Origin: Rhodobacteraceae bacterium LNNU 3342
GTDB taxonomy: Bacteria > Pseudomonadota > Alphaproteobacteria > Rhodobacterales > Rhodobacteraceae
Direction: 5' to 3'
NCBI GenBank assembly: GCA_008711135.1
Contig: VUAW01000001.1
Location: 186,001-250,000, forward strand
Length of the DNA: 64,000 nucleotides
Positions 36,699 to 45,660 of this stretch are shown here, in pieces. The notes below the pieces were generated by a model that was not told the DNA's origin, made no database searches, and saw only the letters and a program-made list of their open reading frames with translations. Each line of letters starts with the position of its first letter. The stretch's first letter is position 1. The position numbers and the translations under genes were made by a program.

Positions 36699-37688
36699 TC
36701 AGGCCACCTTCAGGACGATCTTGCCGATGTGGTCCGAACTTTCCATCCGCGCATGGGCCTTTGCGGCATCCTCCAGCGCGAACTCGCTGTCCATGACCGG
36801 CGCCACCCGTCCCGCCGCCAGCAGGGGCCAGACCTGCACCTCCAGTTCACGGGCGATCTTGGCCTTGGCGAGATTCGACTGCGGGCGAAGGGTGGAGCCG
36901 GTGATCACCAGCCGCCGTGTCATCAACTCGGCAAAGTTCAGCATGGCCTTCGCGCCGGTCAGGAAGGCGATCTGCACCAGCCGCCCCTCATCCGCCAGCG
37001 CCTTGACGTTGCGCGGGATGTAGTCGCCCCCTACCATGTCGAGGATCAGGTTCGCGCGCCCCTCTTCGCGCAGGATGGGGACGAAGTCCTCCTCCCGGTA
37101 GTTGATCGCGCGGTCGGCACCCAGACGCAGGCAAGCCTCGCATTTTTGCGCCGAACCGGCAGTGGCAAAGACGCGGGCGCCGAATGCCTTGGCAAGTTGG
37201 ATCGCCGTCGTGCCGATCCCCGACGACCCGCCATGCACCAGGAACCTTTCGCCCGCCCGCAGTTCGCCGCGCATGAAGATGTTGGACCAGACGGTGAAGA
37301 AGGTCTCGGGCAGGCAGGCAGCCTCGCGCAGCGACATGCCCGGCGGCACCGGCAGGGCATGATCGGCGGTGGTGCAGACATATTCTGCATAGCCCCCGCC
37401 GGGCAGCAGGGCGCAGACCTCGTCGCCTTCCTCCCACCGGGCGACGCCGGGGCCGACGGCGACCACGGTCCCCGCAGCCTCCAGCCCCGGCAGGTCGGAC
37501 GCGTCGGGGGGTGGCGCGTAAATGCCAGCCCGCTGCAGCGCATCGGGCCGGTTGACCCCGGCCCAGGCGACGCGGATCACGATCTGCCCTGCCCCCGGCT
37601 GTGGCACCGGGCGTTCGCACAGGCGCAGAACCTCAGGGCCGCCGGGGGATTGAATCTCCACCGCACGCATCGTCTCGGGTAGTGTCAT
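36699..37688 (-). CDS. NAD(P)H:quinone oxidoreductase, PIG3/zinc-independent MDR family
   Basis: The 329-residue protein belongs to the medium-chain dehydrogenase/reductase superfamily without zinc ligands. Its markers are WAGVNRPDALQRAG, the nucleotide-binding VHGGSSGIGTTAIQLA near 150, and AINYREEDF. PIG3-type enzymes reduce quinones one or two electrons at a time with NADPH. Its ATG lies 2 bases after the COQ9 gene's stop, with AGGAG inside that gene's end, so the two are cotranscribed. Confidence 0.9.
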   Translation of the reverse strand: MTLPETMRAVEIQSPGGPEVLRLCERPVPQPGAGQIVIRVAWAGVNRPDALQRAGIYAPPPDASDLPGLEAAGTVVAVGPGVARWEEGDEVCALLPGGGYAEYVCTTADHALPVPPGMSLREAACLPETFFTVWSNIFMRGELRAGERFLVHGGSSGIGTTAIQLAKAFGARVFATAGSAQKCEACLRLGADRAINYREEDFVPILREEGRANLILDMVGGDYIPRNVKALADEGRLVQIAFLTGAKAMLNFAELMTRRLVITGSTLRPQSNLAKAKIARELEVQVWPLLAAGRVAPVMDSEFALEDAAKAHARMESSDHIGKIVLKVA

Positions 37689-37690
37689 CG

Positions 37691-38392
37691 TTACTCCTGT
37701 GTCTGCCGGCGCCAGATGCCGGGCATGTCGCGCGGCGGATATTTCGCAGGGGCGCGGATCTGGCGGGCCAGCCAATTCGGCCCTGCCATGAACGGGCGCA
37801 GCAGCGCGTTCCGGTTCACGGCGGCCTTGAGGCTTTCGAACCGCATGACATCGCCGATGCGGCGGTCGATGAAATCCCACGTCGCCTGATGGCCGGGGCT
37901 GTCGTCGCCCAGCCAGAACAGGATGGCAGACCCATAGACTCCGGAAAGAATCGTGCGCTTGGTGTACCAGTTCAGGTCATCCGACCCGTCGCCCAGCGCA
38001 TCCCAGATACGGTCGGCGGTGCGCCACATGGCACGCGCGCCATCGGCGGCGTATTGCGGCAGGCTGAACAGGGTGGCGCCCCGGCGCACGGCCTCGCGGT
38101 CCTCGATCGCCTCGATCCGGAAGCGCAGGGCCATGGCCACCCGGTCGCGGAACTTGAGCGCGGAAAGATCCTCGGACCGCAGCCGCGCCAGCATCTGCTG
38201 GTCGCCGCGTTCATGGAAGGCCAGCGCCAGATCGACCGCCCCGCGCGGGAAAAGCGACCGCGCCAGCGCCTCGTCGATATGGGCGTCATTGGCGGCGGCG
38301 CGCAGGGTTGCCTCGCTCCACCCGTCAAAAGGAACGTGGACAAGGGCAGCATCGAGCAGCCTGTCCTTCATCGATTGCGTGACGTCGCTCAT
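37691..38392 (-). CDS. COQ9 family protein (ubiquinone biosynthesis)
   Basis: The 233-residue protein has a TetR-like N-terminal helix bundle and the COQ9 lipid-binding C-terminal domain (WYTKRTILSGVYGSAILFWLGD). In mitochondria COQ9 presents ubiquinone intermediates to COQ7; the alphaproteobacterial family is the ancestor of that protein. ATG at 38392 has CCGGAGG upstream. It is divergent from rpsU across about 110 bases. Confidence 0.9.
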   Translation of the reverse strand: MSDVTQSMKDRLLDAALVHVPFDGWSEATLRAAANDAHIDEALARSLFPRGAVDLALAFHERGDQQMLARLRSEDLSALKFRDRVAMALRFRIEAIEDREAVRRGATLFSLPQYAADGARAMWRTADRIWDALGDGSDDLNWYTKRTILSGVYGSAILFWLGDDSPGHQATWDFIDRRIGDVMRFESLKAAVNRNALLRPFMAGPNWLARQIRAPAKYPPRDMPGIWRRQTQE

Positions 38393-38504
38393 CAGGGCCT
38401 CCGGTTCTTGCGTCGGGACAGTGGACAAACTAGCGCGAGTTTGATATAGGGCCACGTCCTGCGAATTTTTCGTAACTCTAACTTAGGAAGGTGGTGAAAA
38501 CCAC

Positions 38505-38711
38505 ATGCAGGTAAGTGTTCGCGACAATAACGTCGATCAGGCTCTTCGCGCGCTGAAAAAGAAACTTCAGCGTGAGGGTGTGTTCCGTGAAATGAAGCTC
38601 AAGCAGCATTTCGAGAAACCGTCCGAGAAGAAGGCCCGTGAGAAAGCCGAAGCGATCCGCCGTGCGCGCAAACTGGCGCGTAAAAAGGCGCAGCGCGAAG
38701 GGATGCTCTGA
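38505..38711 (+). CDS. rpsU: 30S ribosomal protein S21
   Basis: The 68-residue basic protein matches S21 from its N-terminus ([19 protein letters not shown]), with a Lys/Arg-rich C-terminal helix that contacts 16S rRNA and mRNA. AGGAAGGTGG precedes the ATG. It forms a single-gene unit that ends in a strong terminator. Confidence 0.97.
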   Translation: MQVSVRDNNVDQALRALKKKLQREGVFREMKLKQHFEKPSEKKAREKAEAIRRARKLARKKAQREGML

Positions 38712-38755
38712 CATCCTGTCCGGCAGCGGACCGGGCGGCACGCCGCCCAAGATTG

Positions 38756-38785
38756 ACCCCCGTGGCCCCGGCCCGGGGGTTTTTC
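38756..38785. terminator. Terminator between rpsU and the Lrp-type gene
   Basis: ACCCCCG pairs with CGGGGGT around an 11-base GC-rich loop, followed by TTTTC. It serves rpsU and lies against the end of the convergent regulator gene. Confidence 0.8.
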
Positions 38786-39245
38786 ATTCCAGGGGAATCG
38801 CCGTTGTCTTGCAGACGGTGCGCAGCGCGAAAGACGACTGCATTTGCGCCACCCCCGGCAGCCGCGCCAGGTACTGCCGGTGGATGCGGGCAAAATCCTC
38901 GGTATCCTCGGCTACAATCTTGAGCAGGTAATCTGCCGTGCCCGCCATCAGGTGGCATTCCAGCACGTCCGGGATTCGGGCCACTTCACGCTCGAACCGG
39001 TCCAGAATGTCATCGGCCTGCCCGCTCAGCGTGATTTCCACGAAAACGGTAGTCGGGCGGCCCAGCTTGCGCGCATCCAGAAGCGCCACGTAATCACGGA
39101 TGTAGCCCTCTGCCTCCAGCCGCTGTACGCGCCGGTGGCAGGCCGACGCCGACAGGTTGACCCGTTCCGACAGATCCGCGTTCGAAATCCGCCCCTTCTT
39201 CTGCAAGACGGAAAGAATCCGGAGGTCTGTGGCATCCAGGCTCAT
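38784..39245 (-). CDS. Lrp/AsnC family regulator (probable ald regulator)
   Basis: The 153-residue protein has an N-terminal helix-turn-helix (ISNADLSERVNLSASACHRRV) and the C-terminal RAM ligand-binding domain with GTADYLLKIV. It is divergently transcribed from alanine dehydrogenase across 145 bases, the classical layout for an Lrp-type activator of ald (AdaR in Rhodobacter capsulatus, AldR elsewhere). L-alanine is the likely effector. The start at 39245 gives the normal Lrp length; a longer ATG at 39281 exists. Confidence 0.9.
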   Translation of the reverse strand: MSLDATDLRILSVLQKKGRISNADLSERVNLSASACHRRVQRLEAEGYIRDYVALLDARKLGRPTTVFVEITLSGQADDILDRFEREVARIPDVLECHLMAGTADYLLKIVAEDTEDFARIHRQYLARLPGVAQMQSSFALRTVCKTTAIPLE

Positions 39246-39390
39246 TCCGGCGCAACCTTCTTCGATGAAATGGCGGTTCACTCGCAGGATTTACCACACG
39301 GCCCTGCGGGCGCCACCCATGTTCGCAATGCTCTTGCCTAGGAACTGCGGCATAATGTCACAATAAACACCAACAGGAAGGTCTACTCTC
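39246..39390. promoter_or_regulatory. Divergent promoter region of the Lrp-type gene and ald
   Basis: This 145-base space should hold both promoters and the regulator's binding sites. An AT-richer part (CATAATGTCACAATAA at 39350-39365) lies just upstream of ald and is the most likely core promoter. No clean palindromic operator is visible, as is usual for Lrp sites. Confidence 0.5.
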
Positions 39391-40509
39391 ATGAAAATCG
39401 GCTGCCCGAAAGAGATCAAGCCGCAGGAATATCGTGTCGGCCTTACCCCCCATGCGGCGCATGAGGCCGTTGCCCACGGCCATACCGTTCTGATGGAACG
39501 CGGCGCCGGGCTGGGCGCGGGTTTCACCGACGGCGACTACGAACAGGCCGGGGCCACCATCGTCGACAGCGCCGAGGAAGTCTTTGCCTCGGCCGAGATG
39601 ATCGTCAAGGTCAAGGAGCCCCAGGCGCAGGAACGCAAGCGCCTGCGCGAAGGCCAGTTGCTGTTCACCTACCTGCACCTTGCCCCCGACCCGGAACAGA
39701 CCCGCGACCTGCTGGACAGCGGGGTGACCGCGATCGCCTATGAAACCGTCACCAATGCGAATGGCGGCCTGCCCCTGCTGGCCCCGATGTCCGAGGTCGC
39801 AGGCCGTCTTGCGCCGCAGGTGGGCGCCTGGACGCTGCAAAAGGCCAATGGCGGGCGCGGAGTGCTTCTGGGGGGCGTGCCCGGTGTGGCCCCTGCCCGG
39901 GTGGTGGTCATCGGCGGCGGCGTCGTCGGAACCCATGCGGCGCGTGTGGCGGCGGGCATGGGGGCGGATGTCACGGTTCTTGACCGTTCGCTGCCCCGGC
40001 TGCGCTATCTCGATGACGCCTTTGGCCGCGACTTCCGCACCCGTTATGCCAGCGCCGGCAATACCGCCGAACTGGTGGCCGAGGCTGACATGGTCATCGG
40101 CGCCGTGCTGGTCCCGGGGGCGGCTGCGCCCAAGCTGGTCACCCGCGCGCAGCTTTCGACGATGAAGCCAGGCGCCGCCATCGTGGACGTGGCCATCGAT
40201 CAGGGCGGCTGCTTCGAAACCTCACGCCCCACCACCCATGACGACCCGATCTATGAGGTTGACGGCATCATGCATTACTGCGTCGCCAACATGCCCGGCG
40301 CGGTGGCGCGGACCTCGACGCTGGCGCTGGGGAACGCGACCATGCCCTTCATGCTGGCGCTGGCCGACAAGGGCTGGAAGCAGGCCTGCCAAGACGACCC
40401 GCACCTGCTGGCCGGGCTCAACGTCCATGCGGGCCGGCTGACATATGAGGCGGTCGGGCTTGCGCTGGATATCGACGTGCTTCCCGCGCAAGACGCCCTC
40501 GCCGCCTGA
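39391..40509 (+). CDS. ald: Alanine dehydrogenase
   Basis: The enzyme oxidatively deaminates L-alanine to pyruvate and ammonia with NAD. The 372-residue protein starts [20 protein letters not shown], the family hallmark, carries the substrate-site VKVKEPQ near residue 75, the Rossmann motif [10 protein letters not shown] near 175 and the DVAIDQGG motif near 269. AGGAAGG precedes the ATG. A short non-coding space (40510-40639) separates it from etfB. Confidence 0.96.
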   Translation: MKIGCPKEIKPQEYRVGLTPHAAHEAVAHGHTVLMERGAGLGAGFTDGDYEQAGATIVDSAEEVFASAEMIVKVKEPQAQERKRLREGQLLFTYLHLAPDPEQTRDLLDSGVTAIAYETVTNANGGLPLLAPMSEVAGRLAPQVGAWTLQKANGGRGVLLGGVPGVAPARVVVIGGGVVGTHAARVAAGMGADVTVLDRSLPRLRYLDDAFGRDFRTRYASAGNTAELVAEADMVIGAVLVPGAAAPKLVTRAQLSTMKPGAAIVDVAIDQGGCFETSRPTTHDDPIYEVDGIMHYCVANMPGAVARTSTLALGNATMPFMLALADKGWKQACQDDPHLLAGLNVHAGRLTYEAVGLALDIDVLPAQDALAA

Positions 40510-40639
40510 TTGCGGCGTTCCGGCACTCGCAGAGGTCGATTTTCCACTGTTGCCCCCGGACCTGACGGGCTAACAAAGTTGCCAGTTGGGTCTGATGCCC
40601 CCCTGCGCAGGGGGGCGCAACGATGGGAGAAGCACGCCA

Positions 40640-41401
40640 ATGAAGGTCTTGGTACCCGTGAAGCGGGTGGTCGACTACAACGTGAAGGTCCGGGTAAAGG
40701 CGGACGGTTCCGGTGTCGACCTGGCGAACGTAAAGATGTCGATGAACCCGTTTGACGAGATCGCGGTCGAAGAGGCGATCCGGCTCAAGGAAAAGGGCGT
40801 GGCGACCGAGATCGTCGCGGTGTCGATCGGGGTGAAGCAGGCGCAGGAAACGCTGCGTACTGCGCTGGCCATGGGGGCTGACCGGGCGATCCTGATCACC
40901 GCGGCCGAGGAAGTGCACCAGGACATCGAACCCCTGGCGGTGGCCAAGCTTCTTGCCAAGGTGGTCGAGGCCGAACAGCCGGGCCTGGTGATCGCCGGCA
41001 AGCAGGCGATCGACAACGACATGAACGCCACCGGCCAGATGCTGGCCGCGCTCTTGGGCTGGAGCCAGGCGACCTATGCGTCCGAAGTCAACATCGAGGG
41101 CGACCATGCCCTGGTCACGCGCGAGATCGACGGCGGCCTGCAGACGATCCGGGTCAAGCTGCCCGCCATCGTCACCGCAGACCTGCGCCTGAACGAGCCG
41201 CGCTACGCGTCGCTGCCGAACATCATGAAGGCCAAGAAGAAACCGCTCGAGGAAAAGACCGCCGCTGACTACGGCGTCGATGTCACCCCGCGCCTGACGG
41301 TGGTCAGCACGACCGAACCGGCGGGCCGCCAGGCGGGCGTCAAGGTCGGCTCGGTGGATGAGCTGATCTCCAAACTCAAAGACGAAGCAGGGGTGATCTG
41401 A
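40640..41401 (+). CDS. etfB: Electron transfer flavoprotein beta subunit
   Basis: EtfB, with EtfA, carries electrons from acyl-CoA dehydrogenases to ETF:ubiquinone oxidoreductase. The 253-residue protein starts [19 protein letters not shown] and has the dehydrogenase-recognition region [11 protein letters not shown] near residue 195. Its stop overlaps the etfA start by one base (TGATG). Electron donors in this window would include the mcd product. Confidence 0.96.
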   Translation: MKVLVPVKRVVDYNVKVRVKADGSGVDLANVKMSMNPFDEIAVEEAIRLKEKGVATEIVAVSIGVKQAQETLRTALAMGADRAILITAAEEVHQDIEPLAVAKLLAKVVEAEQPGLVIAGKQAIDNDMNATGQMLAALLGWSQATYASEVNIEGDHALVTREIDGGLQTIRVKLPAIVTADLRLNEPRYASLPNIMKAKKKPLEEKTAADYGVDVTPRLTVVSTTEPAGRQAGVKVGSVDELISKLKDEAGVI

Positions 41402-42327
41402 TGGCTGTTCTTCTTGTCGCGGAACTGACGGGCGACGAACTGGCGCTGGACGCGACCGCCAAGGCGGTCACGGCGGCGGCGAAACTGGGCGAGGTGACGG
41501 TGCTGGTCGCAGGCCAGAACTGCGGCGGCGCGGCCGAGGCTGCGGCGAAGTTCACCGGTGTGGCCAAGGTGCTTTGCGCCGATGACGCAGCCTATGGCCA
41601 TGGCCTGGCCGAGCCGCTGGCCGACCTGATCGTGTCGCTGGCCCAGGGCTACAGCCACATCGTCGCGCCCTCCACCGTCAGCGCGCGCAACGTGATGCCG
41701 CGGGTGGCGGCGCTGCTGGATGTGATGGTGATCACCGATGTCACCGCCATCGTCGATGCCGACACGTTTGAACGTACGATCTATGCCGGCAACGCAGTGC
41801 AGACGGTGAAATCCGCCGATGCCGTCAAGGTCGCCACCCTGCGCACCACCGCGTTCGAGGCTGCGGCACAGGGCGGCTCGGCCCCTGTGGAAACCGTGGG
41901 CGCGGCGGCGAACCCCGGCCTGTCGGACTGGGTCGAGGACAAGGTCGCGACCTCTGACCGCCCGGAACTGACCAGCGCCGCCATTGTGGTGTCGGGCGGC
42001 CGTGGCATTGGGTCCGAAGAAAACTTCGCCATGATCGAAAAGCTGGCTGACAAGCTGGGCGCCGCCGTCGGCGCCAGCCGCGCTGCGGTCGATTCCGGCT
42101 TTGCCCCGAACGACTGGCAGGTGGGCCAGACCGGCAAGGTGGTGGCGCCAATGCTCTACATCGCCGTGGGCATTTCGGGTGCGATCCAGCACCTCGCCGG
42201 GATGAAGGACAGCAAGATCATCGTCGCCATCAACAAGGACGAGGAGGCCCCGATCTTCCAGGTCGCCGACTACGGCCTCGTGGGCGACCTGTTCCAGATC
42301 GTCCCGGAACTGACTGAAAAGCTCTGA
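41401..42327 (+). CDS. etfA: Electron transfer flavoprotein alpha subunit
   Basis: The 308-residue subunit binds FAD. The C-terminal domain has [37 protein letters not shown] in two parts, and [12 protein letters not shown] with [10 protein letters not shown]. It is translationally coupled to etfB and ends at a strong hairpin. The conserved pair with 3-hydroxybutyryl-CoA dehydrogenase downstream fits fatty-acid and hydroxybutyrate metabolism. Confidence 0.97.
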   Translation: MAVLLVAELTGDELALDATAKAVTAAAKLGEVTVLVAGQNCGGAAEAAAKFTGVAKVLCADDAAYGHGLAEPLADLIVSLAQGYSHIVAPSTVSARNVMPRVAALLDVMVITDVTAIVDADTFERTIYAGNAVQTVKSADAVKVATLRTTAFEAAAQGGSAPVETVGAAANPGLSDWVEDKVATSDRPELTSAAIVVSGGRGIGSEENFAMIEKLADKLGAAVGASRAAVDSGFAPNDWQVGQTGKVVAPMLYIAVGISGAIQHLAGMKDSKIIVAINKDEEAPIFQVADYGLVGDLFQIVPELTEKL

Positions 42328-42345
42328 TCCTACCGGATCGTCTGC

Positions 42346-42374
42346 ATGGCCCGCCCCTGTGGCGGGCCATTTTC
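42346..42374 (+). terminator. Rho-independent terminator of etfBA
   Basis: ATGGCCCGCC pairs with GGCGGGCCAT around CCTGT, followed by TTTC and another T run. It lies 18 bases after etfA, so hbd downstream needs its own promoter or readthrough. Confidence 0.88.
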
Positions 42375-42444
42375 ATTTGCGTCTCGGGCTTGCGCCGGGG
42401 CGGCGGCCGCGCCTATGTTCGGCGCAAACAAAAAGGGGAACGGC

Positions 42445-43320
42445 ATGGACATCCGGTCGGTTGGCATCGTGGGCGCGGGACAGATGGGCAACGGGATCGC
42501 GCATGTGTTTGCCCTTGCTGGCTATGATGTGCTCCTGACCGACATCTCGCAGGCGGCGCTGGACAGCGCGCTGGCGCTGATCGATCGCAACATGGAACGG
42601 CAGGTCAGCCGCGGCAAGATCACCGCCGAGGATCATCAGGCAGCGCGCGGGCGCATCCGCACCACCCTGACCCTGACGGATCTGGGCCAGTGCGACCTGA
42701 TCATCGAAGCCGCGACCGAACGCGAAACGGTAAAGGCCGCGATCTTCGAGGACCTCGTGCCGCACCTGAAACCGGAAACGATCCTGACCTCGAACACCTC
42801 GTCGATCTCGATTACCCGGTTGGCCAGCCGCACGGACCGGCCAGAAAAGTTCATGGGCTTCCACTTCATGAACCCGGTGCCGGTGATGCAACTGGTCGAA
42901 CTGATCCGCGGCATCGCCACGGACGAGGAGACCTATCAGAAGCTGCACCGCGTCGTTGAAAGTCTGGGCAAGACCGCCGCCAGCGCCGAGGATTTCCCCG
43001 CCTTCATCGTCAACCGCATCCTGATGCCGATGATCAATGAGGCGGTCTATACGCTTTACGAAGGCGTGGGCAACGTTCGCTCCATCGACGAATCCATGAA
43101 GCTGGGCGCCAACCACCCAATGGGCCCGCTGGAGCTTGCGGATTTCATCGGGCTCGACACCTGCCTTGCCATCATGAACGTGCTGCATGACGGGCTGGCG
43201 GATACCAAGTACCGCCCCTGCCCCCTGCTGACCAAGTATGTCGAGGCTGGCTGGCTGGGCCGCAAGACCAAGCGCGGGTTCTACGACTATCGCGGCGAGG
43301 TGCCGGTTCCGACCCGCTAG
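42445..43320 (+). CDS. hbd: 3-hydroxybutyryl-CoA dehydrogenase
   Basis: The enzyme oxidises 3-hydroxybutyryl-CoA to acetoacetyl-CoA with NAD(P). The 291-residue protein has the Rossmann motif GIVGAGQMGNGIA at residues 6-18, the catalytic region SNTSSISIT and HFMNPVP (catalytic His), and NRILMPMINEA. The C-terminal KTKRGFYDY is typical. AAAAGGGG precedes the ATG. It follows the etfBA terminator closely, a common Rhodobacterales order. Confidence 0.94.
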   Translation: MDIRSVGIVGAGQMGNGIAHVFALAGYDVLLTDISQAALDSALALIDRNMERQVSRGKITAEDHQAARGRIRTTLTLTDLGQCDLIIEAATERETVKAAIFEDLVPHLKPETILTSNTSSISITRLASRTDRPEKFMGFHFMNPVPVMQLVELIRGIATDEETYQKLHRVVESLGKTAASAEDFPAFIVNRILMPMINEAVYTLYEGVGNVRSIDESMKLGANHPMGPLELADFIGLDTCLAIMNVLHDGLADTKYRPCPLLTKYVEAGWLGRKTKRGFYDYRGEVPVPTR

Positions 43321-43323
43321 GGG

Positions 43324-43593
43324 TCAGTAATCCTCGCCAAAGCGGTTCGCGATCAGGGCCTCCAGCGCATCGGCCAGCTCTTCGGACTGCGGGCCGCTGG
43401 TGGCGATGGTGATGGAACTGCCCCGGGCCGCGCCCAGCATCAGCAGGCCCATGATGGAATCGCCCGAAACGCTCATCCCGTCGCGCGCGACCTCGACCGC
43501 GGCGTCATGGGCTTCGACCACCTCGACGAACTTGGCGCTGGCGCGGGCGTGCAGGCCCTTTTCGTTGATGATCTTCAGCTCCCGCTCGGCCAT
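43324..43593 (-). CDS. HPr family phosphocarrier protein
   Basis: The 89-residue HPr has the phosphorylatable His15 (GLHARAS) and Ser46 (SGDSIMG), the target of HPr kinase, so both regulatory sites are intact. It starts where the EIIA gene ends (one-base overlap). With no sugar-specific EIIB/EIIC genes nearby, it belongs to the regulatory PTS of alphaproteobacteria rather than to sugar uptake. Confidence 0.95.
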   Translation of the reverse strand: MAERELKIINEKGLHARASAKFVEVVEAHDAAVEVARDGMSVSGDSIMGLLMLGAARGSSITIATSGPQSEELADALEALIANRFGEDY

Positions 43594-43988
43594 CAGCCGT
43601 GCCCCCCTACGTCCATGCTGTTTATGTATTTTCGCCCGGCCTCAAGGGCGGAATCAACGGCGGCGGGCACGCTCAGCTGGCGCGACTTGGCCAGCTTGAT
43701 CAGCATGGGCAGGTTGGCACCATAAAGGATGCGCCGGTTCGGTGGCGTGCAGGCCATCAGCGACAGGTTTGACGGCGAGCCACCGAACATGTCGGTGACC
43801 ACGACGACCCCCTGCCCCATATCGACGGAATCCGCGGCACGGCAAATCTCGGCCTGTTTGGCCTCGCGGTCGTGATTGTCCTCGATCGAAATCGCAAGGA
43901 CGCCTGTCTGCTTGCCGACCACATGTTCAACCGCCGCAAGATATTCTCTCGCCAAGCCTCCATGTGCGACGATCACGATACCGATCAC
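43593..43988 (-). CDS. PTS EIIA component, mannose (ManX) type
   Basis: The 131-residue protein is a mannose-class EIIA domain. The phospho-acceptor is His9 (IVIVAHGG), followed by TDMFGGSPSNL near residue 65. It lacks EIIB and EIIC partners, as expected for the regulatory PTS. GTG at 43988 follows GAGAAAGG; the longer frame to 44078 would overlap rapZ heavily. It likely receives phosphate from HPr and signals carbon state. Confidence 0.92.
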   Translation of the reverse strand: MIGIVIVAHGGLAREYLAAVEHVVGKQTGVLAISIEDNHDREAKQAEICRAADSVDMGQGVVVVTDMFGGSPSNLSLMACTPPNRRILYGANLPMLIKLAKSRQLSVPAAVDSALEAGRKYINSMDVGGHG

Positions 43989-43995
43989 GCCTTTC

Positions 43996-44910
43996 TCACC
44001 CTGCCACCGATCCGGACGCGGACGCCCTGCGTTCAAGTTCCCTATGCCGTTTAGACACCTGCCAACCGGCCTCTGCAAGGGTTGCCGCCAACTTTTCGGT
44101 CATTGCGACGCTACGATGCTGTCCCCCTGTGCACCCAAAGGCGATGGCAACATGCGTTCGGCCCTCTTGAAGTTGCGCGGGCAGCATCAGGGTGACCAGA
44201 TCCCAGACCTTGGCAAAGAATGGATCGAACCGGGGATCCGATGCGACATGGGCGGCAACGGCCGGGTCCTGGCCATTCAGGGGCCGCAGGGTTTCGTCCC
44301 AGTAGGGATTGCGAAGAAAACGGCAGTCGAACACCACGTCCACCCCGCGCGGGATCCCACGCTTGTAGGAAAAGGAATGGACTGAAACCGCCAGCCGGGC
44401 GCTGGTGCCGGTGTCGAACCAGCGGGCGATTTCGGCCCGCAGGTCATGGGGCGACATGTCCGACGTGTCGATCAGCACCTCGGCCCGCGCCCGGATCGGC
44501 GCCAGCAGGTCGATTTCCCGCGCGATGCCGAGCGCAGGCTGTTCTGCCGGCGCCAGCGGATGGCGGCGGCGGGTTTCCGAATAGCGGCGGATCAGCGTGT
44601 TGGGCGCGCAGTCAAGGTAAAGCACCTCTGGCGCTACATCGGGAACCCGGGTCAGGCGGTCGATCATCTCGATCAGGGCGGCGGCGCTGAAGTCGCGGGT
44701 GCGCACGTCGATGCCTAGCGCCAGCGGCCGCGCAAGCGGCGGCCCGTCCAGCAGCCGGGGCACCAGCGACAGCGGCAGGTTGTCGATGACTTCATAGCCC
44801 AGATCCTCGAGCGCGTTGATCGCCGTGGAACGGCCCGCCCCGGACGGGCCCGTGACAAGGACAAGCCGGGCAGGCGCCCGCGGATCGGCGGCATCTTTGG
44901 GTTCGGTCAT
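43996..44910 (-). CDS. rapZ: RNase adapter protein RapZ (YvcJ family)
   Basis: The 304-residue P-loop protein has Walker [10 protein letters not shown] near residue 20, a DNLPLSLV segment, and a C-terminal domain with [23 protein letters not shown] split across the centre and [10 protein letters not shown] near 260. In E. coli RapZ directs RNase E to GlmZ; in alphaproteobacteria its RNA target is not known. It lies between hprK and the EIIA gene, 1 and 7 bases from them. Confidence 0.95.
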   Translation of the reverse strand: MTEPKDAADPRAPARLVLVTGPSGAGRSTAINALEDLGYEVIDNLPLSLVPRLLDGPPLARPLALGIDVRTRDFSAAALIEMIDRLTRVPDVAPEVLYLDCAPNTLIRRYSETRRRHPLAPAEQPALGIAREIDLLAPIRARAEVLIDTSDMSPHDLRAEIARWFDTGTSARLAVSVHSFSYKRGIPRGVDVVFDCRFLRNPYWDETLRPLNGQDPAVAAHVASDPRFDPFFAKVWDLVTLMLPAQLQEGRTHVAIAFGCTGGQHRSVAMTEKLAATLAEAGWQVSKRHRELERRASASGSVAG

Positions 44911-44911
44911 C

Positions 44912-45337
44912 TCAGGCGCTCCGTTCCTTTTTCAGGTATTGCAGGATGGCGGCGGCAAAGCCTTCATGGGCCACCCGCCAGACAAGGGGAAGCCGCTGCC
45001 CCATCAGCGGCAACTCCCGCCATGGTGGCAGACGATCGGTTTCCACCCGGTCAAGATCGACAGCCAGCACCAGCGGCACCGCCCCCGCAGGATCGGCGGC
45101 CAGAAGGCCTACGCCCCGCGCCTCGATCAGGCCGGAAATGGCTGCAGGCGGCTCGGCCCAAAGGGCTCCGTCGCGCAGGCTGACGCAGGTGCGGTCATCG
45201 GACACCAGCACCGCCCCCAAGGCCATCAGCTGCAGCGCCAGCGTGGACTTGCCCGACCCGGACCGGCCAAGGATCAGAAGGCCCCGCCCCGCCAGCGCGA
45301 CGCAGCTTGAATGCACGATCTGCGGCCCCTCGTCCAT
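44912..45337 (-). CDS. hprK: HPr kinase/phosphorylase, short alphaproteobacterial form
   Basis: HprK phosphorylates and dephosphorylates Ser46 of HPr. The 141-residue protein has only the C-terminal kinase domain: Walker [10 protein letters not shown] near residue 25, [12 protein letters not shown], and GLIEARGVG. The N-terminal domain of Firmicutes HprK (about 310 residues in total) is missing, which is normal in this class. GGAGG lies before the ATG. It is the first gene of the leftward hprK-rapZ-EIIA-HPr unit and divergent from pckA; chvG/chvI, often found upstream, are not here. Confidence 0.93.
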   Translation of the reverse strand: MDEGPQIVHSSCVALAGRGLLILGRSGSGKSTLALQLMALGAVLVSDDRTCVSLRDGALWAEPPAAISGLIEARGVGLLAADPAGAVPLVLAVDLDRVETDRLPPWRELPLMGQRLPLVWRVAHEGFAAAILQYLKKERSA

Positions 45338-45455
45338 TGGCCCTCCGGTTGTTGCCTGCCCATGCTTTGCACGCCGCGGCGCAGAATCAAGCCCTTGCCT
45401 ATTTCGAATTGCCGGACCCGGACCTGGGGGACACAGTCGGGCCGCACCTGCCTCT

Positions 45456-45515
45456 GGTTAAATTAACCAACTGGTCGCGCATGGTTGCGCTAACCTTGGG
45501 ATGGTTGCGCTAACG
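45456..45515. promoter_or_regulatory. Three GGTT-N5-AACC type sites between hprK and pckA
   Basis: A perfect 15-base palindrome, TGGTTAAATTAACCA, lies at 45455-45469. Two more copies of the core follow at 45483 (GGTTGCGCTAACC) and 45503 (GGTTGCGCTAACG), the last two as a 14-base exact direct repeat at a 20-base step, about two helical turns. They sit 150-200 bases before pckA. The form suits a LacI-type carbon regulator; CceR controls gluconeogenic genes in Rhodobacter, but linking it here is inference. The rest of the 323-base gap shows no gene. Confidence 0.6.
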
Positions 45516-45660
45516 GAGCCAAACGCTTCTGTTCATTGATATATTTCGCGTGTTATAGCCAAAGGGCCGGGCGAAGTGACGCTACGGCCGGTCCCCGTCG
45601 GCGCGGGGGCTGCAGTCTTATCGCACAGCCGCCGCGACGGGCGGAACCGGGAGCTTGCAG

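Noticed and set aside
45481-45515. Direct repeats as a possible small CRISPR-like array
   Set aside because: Only two exact 14-base units with a 6-base gap; this fits operators, not repeat-spacer structure.
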